From Scilla litardierei (taxonomy: Eukaryota; Streptophyta; Magnoliopsida; Asparagales; Asparagaceae): a stretch of DNA of 64,000 nt. The stretch spans positions 113,158,301 to 113,222,300 of the forward strand of contig CM061135.1 of the NCBI GenBank assembly GCA_030789695.1. The letters are read 5' to 3'. Every line of letters begins with the position of its first letter. Within the stretch, counting starts at the first letter, position 1. Below the pieces are notes generated by a model that saw only the letters and a program-made list of their open reading frames with translations, did no database searches and was not told where the DNA came from. The translations under genes were made by a program, and so were the position numbers. Shown here in pieces: positions 11,501 through 22,843 of this stretch.

Positions 11501-11630
11501 TGGGAACCACTCCGGAGAGCAAACGAGCGTCACCCGTCATGTGTTTGGAGCACCCGCTATCGAGTATCCAATTCCCTTTGGAGCTAAATTTAAATTTGAT
11601 GCTCCTTTTCTTTTTCTTTTCCTTGAGTAC
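8523..11630 (-). pseudogene. pol: Sirevirus pol: protease, integrase, RT, RNase H (one in-frame stop)
   Basis: This is one continuous frame except for a TGA at 9702-9704. In order: protease [13 protein letters not shown] (about 11560), the integrase zinc region [11 protein letters not shown] with a CDCCQRGK cysteine pair, the integrase core with [29 protein letters not shown] and [14 protein letters not shown], the RT start [20 protein letters not shown], the RT box QIYVDDIIFGAT (about 9480), and RNase H with SYSDADYAGCKSDRKSTSG and LSTTEAEYIAA. It ends at 8523. The TGA falls just after [10 protein letters not shown], at the start of the RT core, so full polyprotein cannot be made from this copy without readthrough. 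A stop (11631-11633) bounds the frame upstream. Gag is in a different frame, which may be damage or a natural shift. Confidence 0.93.
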
Positions 11631-11683
11631 CTAAAGATAGACACTTTCATATCATGGTACCCAAGGTCATTGGGTCCAAGGGA

Positions 11684-13927
11684 TTAGACCTTTGGAAGCC
11701 AAGTCCAAGTGGACTTAGACTTCCCCACATAATTCTTACTATGCACAACATCCGAAAAATAAGCATTCATGTACATTTGTTTTTCGTCCATGCTTGTGTC
11801 CTTTGGGCTCCAAATAGTGAAAATTTTGGGAGCCATCATCCTATTGGGTGCATGCATGCGACGTTGATTTCTACGTGATGCATGTTGTGGATAGGCATAC
11901 GGGACATGATGGAATGGTGCACGAAAAGAATTATTCATATGATGAGGTGGGTGTACATATGCATGTGTGGAAACACGTGCGTGAGGGTGTCTCACATGGT
12001 GTGCACGTGCCCGAGAATGTGTTGCATAAAAATCATCATATGTGTGAGATGGTGGAGTAGGACGTGTGTTCCTACGTGGCATGGAATTGGTGTACATATA
12101 AGCATGCCCCTTCTTTGGAGGTCCACCCAAAGTGGGTTTCTTTCCGAAAGAGGGTGTGGACGAGGTGGAAGCACCATTGGTAGATGAACTACCAATAGAG
12201 TGTTTGCTCCCACTCGTTGAGGCTTCGGAAGTTGGCCTAACAAAAGTAGTGACCGTCTTGGAAGAATTTCCCATCATATACCCCAAGCCAATGTGGTGTT
12301 TGGCAGGAAGTAAATCTTTTAGGATATTATCCAAATGGCCCTTACCCTTGTTGAATTTGTTGATTCGGCCCAATGTGTCCTCATATTTCTCTTTGAGAGA
12401 ACGCAAAGAAGTATCCAAAGCGGATATTTGCGATGTGAGCACATAAACACGAGATTTAAGATTCTCGTTCTCAATACTCAAAGTCGAGTTTTGAGAAGTT
12501 AAATCCGCTATCTCATGTTCTTCCGCATCCTCAATGCTAACATGTTCAAGTTTAGATTTGAGATTCACAATCTCATTTCTTAACTCTTCAACAACGGTGT
12601 CGTTGTTGGTGATGATATTCTTAGGCGATGTTTGAATGCTAGCTAGGTCATCTTTTACCTTAGTATATCTATTTACTAACTTAGTATATTTTGACCAAAG
12701 TTGAGAGTTAGCATTTCTAAGATCATCCATCGTTACCTCATCGCTTTCGTCATTACTATCATCGGAAGAGGAGGATCCTCGATCGTTCTCCTCTCTTGCC
12801 ATGAAGCACATATGTGCTTGCTCCACTTTCTCATCATCCGACTCTCCGCTTGAGGAATCCTCGGAGTCGGTGAATGTTGCTCCGACAAGTCCTTTCTTGT
12901 ACCCCTTCTTGTATTTCTTGGACTTATCGAATTTTGGCGCCTTCCACTTCTCCTTTTGTTTGTTGAGAGGACACTCCGCTTTCATGTGTCCTGGCTTATT
13001 GCACTTGAAACACAAAGGAGAGGAAGAGGCGTTAGAAGAACCAAATTTACCTTTGGTCTTGAAGTTACCTTTCCGGAAGAAACGGTTGAACTTCTTGGCC
13101 ATGAGTGCCATGGACTCCAAGTCCAACTCGTTTTCCGAGTCTTCATCATCGGAAGATGTGGATGAAGCCGCCTTGAATGCAATCGCCTTTTTCTTAGGCG
13201 CATCTAGGTTCAAATATGACTTCATCTTTTCTTGTAGCTTCACCTTGCTATCTTTGCGTACCTCGTATGACATCAAGGTACCCATTAGTTGAACTACGGT
13301 ATATTTGTTCATGTCATTACCTTCCTCAATGGCGAAGGTACGTTTTTCCCAAGAAGAGGGAAGTCCTTCAATAAGCTTTAAGCACTTCTCCTTTTGAGTG
13401 TAGATCTTGCCGAGGGCCTCTAACTCGTTTATTATGTCAACGAAGCGAGCGTAATATTCTTTCATCTTCTCGCCCTGTTGCATGTGAAACATTTCGTAAT
13501 CTTTGGTTACGACAACGAGTTTAGAGTCTCTTACCCGACTCGTCCCTTCATGTAGTATGAGGAGAGAGTTCCAAATTTGATATGCACTCTTACATGTGCA
13601 TATCTTATTAAAATCCTCGGGCTCCAATGCGCATTGCAAGGCGTTCATTGCCTTGGCATTGCTTACCTCCGCGGCGACCTCCGCGGTAGTCCATTTCTCA
13701 AAATCTTCTTCTTCGGGCTCATTGTACTCCTTCATTGTAGTCCTCCACAAAGATGCACTTCGGAGGAAGGTTTCCATCCGACATTTCTAGTACCCGTAGT
13801 TGGTACCGTTGAAGAATGGAGGCCTTGTAGAGGAATGTCCTTCCATCACCGATGACGCTCCTTCACGGTTCCTGAAGGTGTCGTAGTTGGAAGGTGGAGG
13901 CACGGTCTTGTTGTCGTTGGCAGACAT
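11684..13927 (-). pseudogene. gag: Sirevirus gag (premature stop near N-terminus)
   Basis: The natural start is probably the ATG at 13925-13927 (MSANDNK), 11 nt after the primer site. A TAG at 13788-13790 stops the frame after 45 codons, where the copia gag motif FNGTNYGY normally continues with Trp. Downstream the frame is open for 697 residues from 13777. It has the UBN2/gag core (EGLPSSWEKR), a CCHC knuckle CFKCNKPGHMKAEC (about 12975-13016), acidic Ser-rich linkers (DSEDSSSGESDDE), a coiled-coil region rich in Leu/Lys/Glu (about 12350-12700) and a His/Arg-rich tail. Gag would form the particle and bind RNA. Confidence 0.9.
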
Positions 13928-13937
13928 AGCTGAGTAT

Positions 13938-13954
13938 CTGGCTCCGATACCAAA
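13938..13954 (-). promoter_or_regulatory. Sirevirus primer binding site
   Basis: The minus strand reads TTTGGTATCGGAGCCAG directly after the 5' LTR. It is complementary to the 3' end of plant initiator Met tRNA apart from the CGG/CAG variant seen in many plant copia elements. Confidence 0.85.
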
Positions 13955-15650
13955 TGTAATGCCCTACCAGCTACTGCACAAGTACTAGAGGGGGGGTGAA
14001 TAGTACTTTAAAATAATAAGGCGTATAATTCCAAATTAAATTGCACACAACTACCAAATCAATTTGCGGAAGCTTAAATTGAATGACAACAATGAAATTA
14101 ACAATGCAAACAAACGATGTTAATGGGTTCGGATCCACCCAAGTCTCCCCGACTTGTTCCCGGTGATCCTACGTCCCAACCACCCGGATCCCCTCCGGAT
14201 ACTTGAGTTAGAAACCCTAACTCAAGATTTCCACTATGAATATCTTGTGAAAAACCTTCACAAGATCAAATCATACATGCAATGGCAAAGTGAATCCCAC
14301 AACCTGGGATCACAAACTTCTCTCACAACCGAGAGAGCCAATAAGCAATATAAAGAGTTTATATGAAATAAATACTCTTACCACAAAATCCTATACCTTG
14401 AGTTTTTCTTACCCAATAGGTGGAATGAAGGATTTGAGGAAGATGAAGTCACCAAGCCCTAGCACCAAGGAAATGAGCAGCAATGGGTGCCTAGGGAAGA
14501 GTTGGAGACTTGGATCAAGCAATAGCTTGAAGAGCTCACCAAGAACAAGCTTCTCTCTAGATCTAGAAATGAGAGAGAATGGGTTTCTTGTGAGGAAGAG
14601 AGCTTTAGATTTGAGGGAGAATAGCTATCTCTTTAGAACTCAATGAATCTCTTAATGGCAGCTCTATTGAAGATAGAAATGACCTAGGTTCGTATTTATA
14701 GGGTCCCATAAAAACAAGTTAGGTCAATCTCCAACGGAAAGAAATCTGTGAGTATTAGTCGGTCAAAGAACACTCATTGACCGACTAGTTCATCAACTAG
14801 TCGGTCAGTCACAAAGCATGGACCGACTAAGAGCAGATCAGAGAAGAGATAGAATTTCAGACCTAGAAAACTAGTCCGTCAGCCAATGAACGTAGACCGA
14901 CTAAGAGGCAAAATAACTTAGTCTGAAGCAAAGTGACTTAGTCGGTCCAAGAACAAAAGTTGACCGACTAAATTGTCAACTAGTCGGTCACCAAACGTTC
15001 TTAGACCGACTAACGGTAAACAGTAGCTTAGGAGAATTTTGGAGTGAACAGTAAGTCTCAACTAGTCGGTCAAAGAAGCATCACTGACCGACTAGTTCAC
15101 AAACTAGTCGGTCGGTGAGTCAACATAGACCGACTAACTGTAAACAGTAAAGTCCAAGAAATTAAGGAATCAAACTAGTCGGTCCAAGAACAGTTGCCGA
15201 CCGACTAGATCACCATCTAGTCGGTCAGTACTTGTTCTTGTACCAACTAACATGCACAACAAAGTCCGAATCGAAGCGCGACGCTTCGAGGAAGTTAGAA
15301 TGAACTTGTGCAAGGATCCTAGAGCTACGAAATGAGCGAAATGAAGATAGAAACGTAAGATATACTCAAGGCTTAACATTCTATCAATCGAAACTAAAAG
15401 ACTATAAATAAAACCTTAATAAACGGTCTTTGAGAGCTTCGATTGAATCTTCATAACTTCCAAAGCGCTGCAGGAGCTTCAACGAAGCTTTAGGCTTGAA
15501 TACGAGCTTTTGGAAGTGTTGAGATGTCGCTTTGAATATTCTCGTGAAATTGGCGACGATCTCCAATACTGCGCTCACAAATTGTTAGTTCATGGATTAT
15601 TTATGTTTGCTCATCATCAAAACCAAATCCGGGGAGTCCAATATTCAACA
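13955..15650 (-). repeat. Sirevirus 5' LTR
   Basis: This 1,696-bp copy of 3239-4934 differs at about four positions by eye. The TATA box lies at 14691-14702 (minus CTATAAATACG). The palindromic array is at 14752-15241. Confidence 0.95.
14752..15241 (-). repeat. Palindromic TAGTCGGTC/GACCGACTA array, 5' LTR copy
   Basis: This is the same array as at 4036-4540. One unit has changed from CTAGTCGGTC to CTAGTCCGTC near 14875, which weakens that hairpin. In transcription order it directly precedes the TATA box, as an enhancer or structured U3 segment would. Confidence 0.88.
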
Positions 15651-15655
15651 AAGGT

Positions 15656-17060
15656 CTCTTCGTAGTCTATCCCTTCCTGTTGCGTAAAACCTTTCGTGAC
15701 AAGGAGAGCTTTATATCTGTCTATAGAACCATCAGCCTTATGCTTGATCTTAAAAACCCATGTGTTTCCAATAGCTCTACGTCCTCTGGGTAAGTCAACC
15801 AAGTCCCAGACTCGGTTAATTTTCAAGGATTCTAATTCCTCCTTCATCGCTTCCATCCATTTGTCTTTTGCAGGGCATGATACAGCCTGTTTGAAAGTAG
15901 CAGGTTCGTCATCTTCTTGTAGTAAAGTTACAAAGGTTTGTGGGAATTCATCCTCAAATCTTAGAGGAGCTAACCTTGTACGACTACTACGTCGTATTTG
16001 AGATTCTTCAAGTCTTTGTTGACTCGAATTTGGATCAATTCTAATATTACTCCCACTTTGAATGTGGTTATAATTGCTCCCACTTGGATCATTATTCCAA
16101 TATGGAATAGGATTCGCATCATTCGTATCATCCATTGGTGAAGGTTGAAATGTATTTTCGTCTTCACCAAGAATTCTCCCACTCGAATGAGGTAATCTTT
16201 CTTGATCATAAATCTCAAATAGAGATAAGTCCTGACTTATCTCACCCTGTCTTGGAAACTCATTTTCCAAGAAAGTAACATCCCTCGACTCAAATTCAAT
16301 CAGTCATCCATTGTCTTCCTGACTAATGAAAACATAACCTTTGGAGTTTTCTGCGTATCGTATAAAGATACATTTCCTCCTCTTTGGCCCAAGTTTTCCA
16401 TAATTATGGGAGGAAATATGTGCATAGGATGCACACCCCCAAGGTTTTAAAATGCTTAAGTCAGGAGACCTTTGGTTCCACAACTCATAAGGAGTGGAGC
16501 TAACTGATTTCGAGGGTACGCGGTTCAAGATGAAAGCTGCCGTCAATAATGCATCACCCCAAAAGGTGATTGGCAAGTTAGCTTGCGCCATCATTGAACG
16601 GACCATTTCCGTTAGAGTCCTATTCCTCCTTTCAGCAACACCATTTTGTTGCGGAGTATAAGGCATAGTTACTTGATGAACTATGCCCTTTTCATCACAA
16701 AGTTCCTTAAAACTTGATGATTGATATTCACCACCTCTATCGGTTTGCAAGACCTTAATCTTGCGATCTAATTGATTTTCCACTAAACTCATATAGTTTT
16801 TAAAGCAGGTTAATGCTTCATTTTTGTGGGATATCAAATAGATATGTCCGAATCGTGTGAAGTCATCAATAAAAGTGATGAAGTAGGACTTCCCGCGTCT
16901 TGTCTTGACATTCATCAGCCACATATGTCCGAATGGATGAGCTGTAATGGAACCTCGGCCCTTGTGCCGGTTCCAAATGGCTTGCGACAAGATTTCCCTA
17001 CAAGGCAATGTTCGCAAGTCGACATTTCGACCTTTGAAACATTGGATAGAAGGCCACGTT
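15656..17060 (-). pseudogene. pol: Copia-A pol: integrase core to RT N-terminus
   Basis: The right part of the pol severed at 3238. Integrase core motifs are YFITFIDDFTRFGHIYLI, TDRGGEYQS and TPQQNGVAERRNRTL, giving the D, D and E residues of the DDE triad, followed by PYELWNQRSPDLSILKPWG. A stop separates the integrase from the linker (near 16300, after SQEDNG). The RT N-terminus has WVFKIKHKADGSIDRYKA and QEGIDYEETF. The frame continues at 3238 because the insertion plus TSD is a multiple of three. The first 5 nt (AAGGT) are the TSD copy. The element is dead but the domain order is clear. Confidence 0.9.
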
Positions 17061-17109
17061 TGGCAAGTCTATCCATACGTATTGGTCCAATGTGACCAAG
17101 CCTTGCGTG

Positions 17110-18450
17110 CTAACAAATTACATCTGACTCATAAATCGAGGAATTTGTAACAAGGAAATTTTCATTAAAATTTGAGGAATCGTACAACGTATTCAATACA
17201 ATGAATCCTTTAAAAACATACCCAGAACCAATTAAAGAATTATTACAAGACAGATCCACATTACAATTATGAAAGAACCAACTATAACTAAGACCCATTA
17301 AGACGACCACAGATATGATATTCCTTCGAATATCTGGAGCGAAGAGAACATCATGAAGTAAGATAGTGCGGCCGTTGTTCAAGACGAGCTTGCATGTCCC
17401 AACGCCTTTCACTTCAACACGTGTGTTGTTTCCTACATATATCCACTTCGTTCCTTGGGGTATCCGGTGATACTCCACGAAGGACCGTCTGTCCCTTGCT
17501 ATGTGGTCAGTGGCACCTGAATCAATTATCCAAAAGGGATTAGATTCTACAAGAAATATTGAACTAGAAACACATATGTAACTAGAATTATGACAAGTTA
17601 CATTGTCACCTCCATCCGCACATGAACGGGCAAAGTGACCTAACTTGTTGCACTTGAAGCACTTGATCTTCTTCAAGTCCTTCTTCTTGTGCCATTTCTT
17701 GTTCCCACTCTTTTGTTTGGATTTCTTGGTAGACAATGGTTGCCTTTTATGTTCATGAGCAAACTTCGAGCGATGTTTATGTTTCTTTCCCCCGTGTGAG
17801 GAACTAGCAACCATGTGCACTTCTGTACTTGGCTTGGCGGCCGCAAGCCGCTCTTCCTCTAACTCGAGGTGCTTAGAAACATCGTCGAAGTTATTGATGC
17901 TCTCATTATGAGTGAGATGCATCTTCATGTTGTCCCATTCGATTGGTAGGGAACATATGACCGCTTGGATTTGTTGCTCATCAGTGAGCATATGACCTGC
18001 ATCCTTTAACTCTGAAATAAGATTCGCCATGTGTCGCAGATGCATTCCCATGGAATGATGTGGACATTTTTTGTACGAATCGAATTTTATAGTTAAAGAG
18101 CGAAGTTTGGTCACCGAGGTGCCACCAAACTTCTCCTCTAGCTTGGACCATATGTCCATAGCTAGGTCATATTCTCGGAAGATTCGCATTATGTCGTCGG
18201 CCATACTTGACAACAACGTAATGGGAGCAATTTTGTTCTTCCGAGACCAAGCATCGAAAGCTTCCTTGTCTCTTCTGTGTTGGGCCGTAGTGCCTAACTC
18301 AGGTTCAATCATTTTGTTCGTCAGAGTTTCGAGCACATCTTGCTCCTATAGAACATATTGTATCTTCATGGACCACAATTTGTAATTATCGCCGTTGAGT
18401 TTTTCACCTTTGTTCAACTCAGCGACAATGTTCTTAGTAGCAGAAGACAT
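17110..18450 (-). pseudogene. gag: Copia-A gag and protease
   Basis: The start is the ATG at 18448-18450 (MSSATKN). A TAG at 18346-18348 interrupts after 34 codons, where Copia-B keeps a glutamate codon. The remaining 408 codons are open: UBN2-type gag with DIWSKLEEKFGGTS and LPIEWDNMKMHLTH, a basic linker, the zinc knuckle CFKCNKLGHFARSC (about 17625-17665) and the protease motif WIIDSGATDHIARD (about 17490-17530). A stop near 17110, followed by a frame change, separates it from the integrase region. Confidence 0.9.
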
Positions 18451-18562
18451 TTTAGCTTTAAAATGCTGCAAAAGACTTAAAAAAAGGTTCGATCAAAAAC
18501 ATTGCATTAATTTCTATACATAGTCTAATATCACTTCCACTTGGAATGATATTTTTACATTA

Positions 18563-18670
18563 GATAAGTTACTTTAGAAAAATATTGAAGATGTTGCTCG
18601 AGAATCAGAAAGGTCATTACGATCCCAATCACCATCTAGAACAACTTTAAATATTTCCCCATCACTTATC
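18563..18670 (-). ncRNA. Copia-A leader stem-loop (candidate structured RNA)
   Basis: Closing arms GATAAGT (18563-18569) and ACTTATC (18664-18670) enclose a second stem made by 18581-18603 and 18635-18655. In Copia-A the inner stem has several mismatches; in the two Copia-B copies it is nearly perfect. It lies about 110 nt upstream of the gag start in the transcript. It is a homologue of 45206-45313 and 45354-45472. Confidence 0.6.
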
Positions 18671-18759
18671 AAACAATAGTACTCTTATAGTACTTGCAGC
18701 GGAAAAGCGATTTTGAAAACGTATTTTTGAAAACGTATTTTTTTCAGCGGGAGATAGTG

Positions 18760-19210
18760 GCCTTCCCCGGCCATTGCCGGGGTCGAGCCGTGACCGTGCC
18801 AAGGCCGGATTCCCCCCCTCTTCGAAGAGAGAGTTGCCATTGTAGCATGGCCAAGGCTGAACACCCCCTGAGGGAATTTTTCTGCAAGCCACCGCCGCCG
18901 GCCCCCGTAGGGATCCAGGCCCTCCCACCTTGCAGGGGGCTTTGCCGCAGGCAACTGCCACCGGCCCCGTAGGGGCCGGCCATGCAGGCCCCCCCATATC
19001 TCCTGGGTCGAGGCCGGGGCTCGGTGGCCCTGGCTTGGCCAGGGCCGGGGCTCGGTGGCCCTGGCTTGGCCAGGGCCAAGCCTCCTCGGCCCTGGTCGAG
19101 GCCAGGTCCGGCCTCCGTGGCCTTGGCCGAGGCCAGGGCCGGGCTTGGCCCTGGCCGGCCTCCTTGGAGTCCGGCCGTAAGGGGGGTGGTCTTGGTTTGT
19201 CATTGGCCGA
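18760..19210. repeat. GC-rich GGCC-palindromic array in Copia-A leader
   Basis: This is about 450 bp of G/C-rich sequence built from GGCC, CCAGGGCC and GGCCCTGGC words. A 30-bp direct repeat occurs at about 19011-19075. Overlapping ORFs on both strands (up to 205 residues, Pro/Arg/Ala/Gly-rich) are by-products of few stop codons in such sequence. It lies between the primer site and gag, so it would be a highly structured part of the RNA leader. A homologous but independently expanded array is in Copia-B. Confidence 0.8.
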
Positions 19211-19586
19211 AGCCAACCCCCTCCCCAATGGGGAGGGGGGGTGCATAGCCTTCATGACCCATATGGCCATGGTGATCATGCACCAAAGAGATATGCTATT
19301 GCCATACTACATGGTGACAATGCACCATGCCCTTCCATGGCAATCTTCTTCTCCGATGAGAAGTTTTGTAACCACCATCTTCTCCGATGAGACACCCGTT
19401 CATCGAGAAAGTGGTTATGCTTTAATGGCCGTGTGCCAAAAAGAAAAACAAAAAAAACTTTCAAGGCCGCAAACTTCACGCTCTACATGAAGAGAGTGCC
19501 CATTCCCTATTGAATGGAGACTCAGCATCCATGAAGAGTGCGAGTTTGGCGAGATGAACGGTCAGTTCTTCCCGTCACGGAGAGTT

Positions 19587-19684
19587 CCTGCCATATCCGT
19601 AATGGCAGAAGACCCTAACGTGAAAAGAACAACTTTTGCGTTCTCTCCGTCACGATGCGCTCCTACCATATCCATAATGGTTGG
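19587..19684 (-). ncRNA. Twin stem-loops next to the Copia-A primer site
   Basis: Two hairpins 75 bp apart sit in a tandem duplication. Hairpin 1 (19588-19608) has arms CTGCCAT/ATGGCAG and loop ATCCGTA; hairpin 2 (19662-19684) has arms CCTACCAT/ATGGTTGG with one mismatch and loop ATCCATA. Copia-B has both, with different but still paired arms. The position just 3' of the primer site in the RNA resembles a packaging or dimerisation signal; function is inferred. Confidence 0.65.
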
Positions 19685-19740
19685 AAACTCATTCGTGAAA
19701 GAGACAACGTCTCGTTCATCGGTGAGACCGGGGCGAACCC

Positions 19741-19758
19741 GTGTGGCTCTGATACTAA
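19741..19758 (-). promoter_or_regulatory. Copia-A primer binding site
   Basis: The minus strand reads TTAGTATCAGAGCCACAC next to the 5' LTR, matching the initiator Met tRNA type (TGGTATCAGAGCC) with a G-to-A-like change at the second base pair of the match. Confidence 0.8.
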
Positions 19759-20209
19759 TGATGGATCCCATCATAAGATGATAGAGGATCGAAAGAGAGA
19801 AGAGACTTACGTTAGCGTACGCTTTGCTATAGTCTCTGAACTTCGCCCTCGGATTCGCCACAACAGTCGGTACTTTGTCACAGAGGATCAAAGCAACGTT
19901 TCACCGTCTAAATCTCTCTTTGGAAGAAGAACTTAATGGAAGGGAGAAGAGGAAAAATAAGTTGCCTTATGCAAACTTATGGCATGAATGATTAGTCTTA
20001 AAGCCTTACCCTTGGGTCCTATTTATATGCCAAGGGGGTAGTTATTGTAGGAAATAACTACTTATAAGCTTATTAGCCTATATAAACACCATTCCTTATC
20101 CTCTTCCTTATGCACTTATCAAGTGCCTTTATGCACTTTTAAAGTGACTTTTTCCACTTATCGAGTGGTCGTTTTTACACATGAAAAGGTCTCCTTCGCA
20201 CATGCTTTC
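19759..20209 (-). repeat. Copia-A 5' LTR, part 1
   Basis: This aligns with 384-834 of the 3' LTR with scattered substitutions. The LTR is interrupted at 20209 by the large non-coding LTR element and resumes at 29436. Confidence 0.92.
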
Positions 20210-22843
20210 TGTTGGGAATTGGCGGTCCCTTAGGGCACAAAAACTCTAGTCCCGTCCTAAGTCGGACGGAACATAGACAGGAAAAACAAAAAGCAGCGGA
20301 AGAAAAACTATGTTAACTAATTAACATGCAGTTAAAACATTTTTAACTTAGCCCTAAGGTCCAAGACCCTATGCCAAGATCTATGCCGACTTGGGATGGG
20401 TCTGACCATCCCAAGAAGGATCTAGCCTACTGCGATTAAACTAAACTAATGCTAATAAAATACTTTAACCACATACCCGGAATCTCAGCCCTGGAGCAGG
20501 CGAGATGTTCCGCGCCGTCTTCCGAGCTGCTCACGTCCCACGCCGAGCCGCTCCTTGAACCGCTCCCCGAACCGCTCCTCGAACCGCTCCGCATCCCGAG
20601 ACGATCAATCCCCGTGCCGCCGAGCCAACCACGCGCCGAAGAAAGTTTCACGCGAGTGAAACCTCCGCCAAGATTTCAGATTCAGAATCCGAACTCCTTT
20701 GTGGCTTTGCTAGAGCCCGCATGAGTAAGGCAGAAATTTAGGGAGAAGAGAAATATTGATTTAAGCTTAGATCCGAGCGTGCTCCAACATTTACGAGAGC
20801 CGCTCAGATCTAGAGCTTGGGACAAGTTTTGAGAAAGGGGGGAGACCCCTATTTATATAGGCGGCGGACTCTCCCCATTTCTCAAAATCCGATGTGGGAC
20901 TAAATATTTGGGTTAGTTAAAATTAAGTTAGTTTGCACTTCACAAAGTGCAAACTCCCGTGAATTTTAACTCACTCACCGTTGAGCTTCAAGATTGATAC
21001 AACCTATCAATACGACAAGCGTTCAACGGTGAACGCATAGGAAAAAACCGTTCGTCAATCGGAGTTCGCTTGACCCTCCAAATGAGTGTCCAAAGATCAG
21101 CCCTAGGCTAGTTTTTCGCAAACACTGAGCCGTCAAAAACTGCCCATTAAACCTAGGGTTCCACACCCAAAGGTGGGACCCACAAAACCTGACTGGGCGC
21201 CCAAACCCAGACCTGGGTACGGGCGCCCAAGTCTGGGCGCGGGGGCCCAGGCGCCAGCCTGGCGCCTGGCGCCTGGCGCCAGGCGCCCAGGCGGGCGCCT
21301 GGGCTGGGCCATGCGCCCGGCCCAGAACGCCTGGGCGCCCAGCGCCCAGGCGTCCTGGGCCGCCTGGGCCCAGGCCCAGGCGCACAGCGCCTGGGCCTGT
21401 GCCCAGGCGCCCGGGGCCAGGGCCAGGGCCGGGCGCCCAGGCCCAGACGGGTCTGGGCGCCCAGGCCCAGGCCGGCTTGGGCTTGACTGGGTCTGGCCAG
21501 CAGGCCAGACCAGATCCAGACTAAGCTGGTCTGCCTGGTCTGCCCTGATCTGACCCTTTGGGCTGTTTTGGCTCTAACTTGAGCATTTGGTGTCCGATTT
21601 GGACACCGTTCGAACCTGGGTCTAGACCGGGACATTCCCGTCTTACCCGTGAACTTTTCCTTGTGTTTATATTATTAAATATTGTATTAAACAATTTAAT
21701 ACACATTTAATCGCTTTTGCAAAATAGTCCCTATCTAAGCTTAAATTACCATATTGCATCAAATGCAATTATTTCATCCCTTGCATCAAAAATGCAAACT
21801 ATTCTCCCTAACTAATTTCTACCTATTACTAGACGAAGCGTCGCACTCTGTGTGAGACCCTACAGCTTGACCCTTACAACAGGTTGGGCTCGAAGCCCTA
21901 TACGGCAGTGACCACGAGCAGTGGTTGCCGTCCCTGCTTCAGGAATCATCATTATGTGGTTAACTCATTGACATGAGTATTGTCGGGACCACCTGACTGT
22001 TTCCGTGATGAATTCCGCAGTTATAGTCTCTTCGTCTAAATTGTGTCGTGTAGATCAAGTCTAGGGTACGGCCAAACTGTCAACCCCAATAACTTGACTC
22101 CGGTTAGTTTCGATCAATCTTTAGTCAATAAATGTTGGACTTCTTCCAACATACTCTGCGCATAGTTTTTACTAAAGACCGAACTAACTCTACGACACTA
22201 ACTCCCATTGACCGGGAGAGACGAATCCTCTCTTGGTCATTACTCGCCTCGTACGTTTCAAGTGACACCCAATCAAAAGACCTTTCGACAGGCCTTGTCT
22301 CGAAGCTAGGTCAGTTGATCTAAGTGGCACCGTTCACGCACAGGTCCGTCAAAATGACCTCAAGTCAAAAGACCAACTTTCCTATCATCACTCAGAGTTA
22401 TCACTGACAGATTGGTCAATATAACCATATGATAACTCTAGTGGATCGTTCAGTGAACTCATTCTAATGAGCACCTGTGTCTCGTCTTCGACTTCACCAA
22501 GTCAAGCGATCATGAGATCATCACCATCGCTAAACGGTGAAGACTAAGACACAATGGTCTAACCGATGTTTCGATATCCTTGTCTCGGAACATCTACGAC
22601 CACGAACCATTCTAGACTTATGCTACAGACGGTCAAACGTTTCTCCATGATCGAGATACTCATCTCGATACCCGTTCGACCTTGCATAAAGTCTCAGGAC
22701 TTTACCTAAGTTGATATCTAATGTTAACTACAGTACAATATAACTTAGATAAATTATTACCAAACAGCTTACTGTTATTTCGAACAAGATGTTTGTGCTA
22801 TTCACACAGGAATAAATGGCCTGAAGGGCATTATTCTCCTACA
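20210..22843 (-). repeat. LARD-like element 3' LTR
   Basis: This 2,634-bp LTR starts TGTTGGGAATTGG and ends ATTCTCCTACA on the plus strand. It contains a TATA box near 20850-20862 (minus CTATATAAATAG), the motif CCGATGTGGGAC at about 20890, and a GC-rich array at 21190-21500. Confidence 0.92.
21190..21500. repeat. GGCGCC/GCCCAGGC array in LARD LTR
   Basis: This is about 310 bp of G/C-rich repeats of words such as GGCGCCTGGC and GCCCAGGCG, in the U3 part upstream of the TATA box in transcription order. The other LTR has the same array (27810-28090) with about 25 bp less. ORFs of 75-195 residues in several frames here are composition artefacts. Confidence 0.8.

Larger units (their letters stand above)
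3239..15650 (-). mobile_element. Young Sirevirus (Ty1/copia) with env-like ORF
   Basis: This 12.4-kb minus-strand element has 1,696-bp LTRs (3239-4934 and 13955-15650) and a perfect 5-bp TSD, AAGGT, at 3234-3238 and 15651-15655. Features pointing to the Sirevirus lineage are a gag with a coiled region and CCHC knuckle, an additional long ORF between pol and the 3' LTR, several PPT-like tracts in a row near the 3' LTR, and palindromic motif arrays in the LTRs. The two LTRs have equal length and I found only about four mismatches by eye, so it is one of the most recent insertions here. Gag and pol each carry at least one stop. It interrupts Copia-A pol. Confidence 0.95.

Noticed and set aside
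18662..19490. ORFs up to 205 residues in the Copia-A leader
   Set aside because: Same cause: GC-rich array. Different frames are open on both strands and none is conserved with Copia-B.
21023..21635. ORFs of 120-195 residues in the LARD LTRs, repeated at 27640-28227
   Set aside because: Composition artefact of the GGCGCC array; repetition only reflects LTR duplication, and the array length change shifts the frames.
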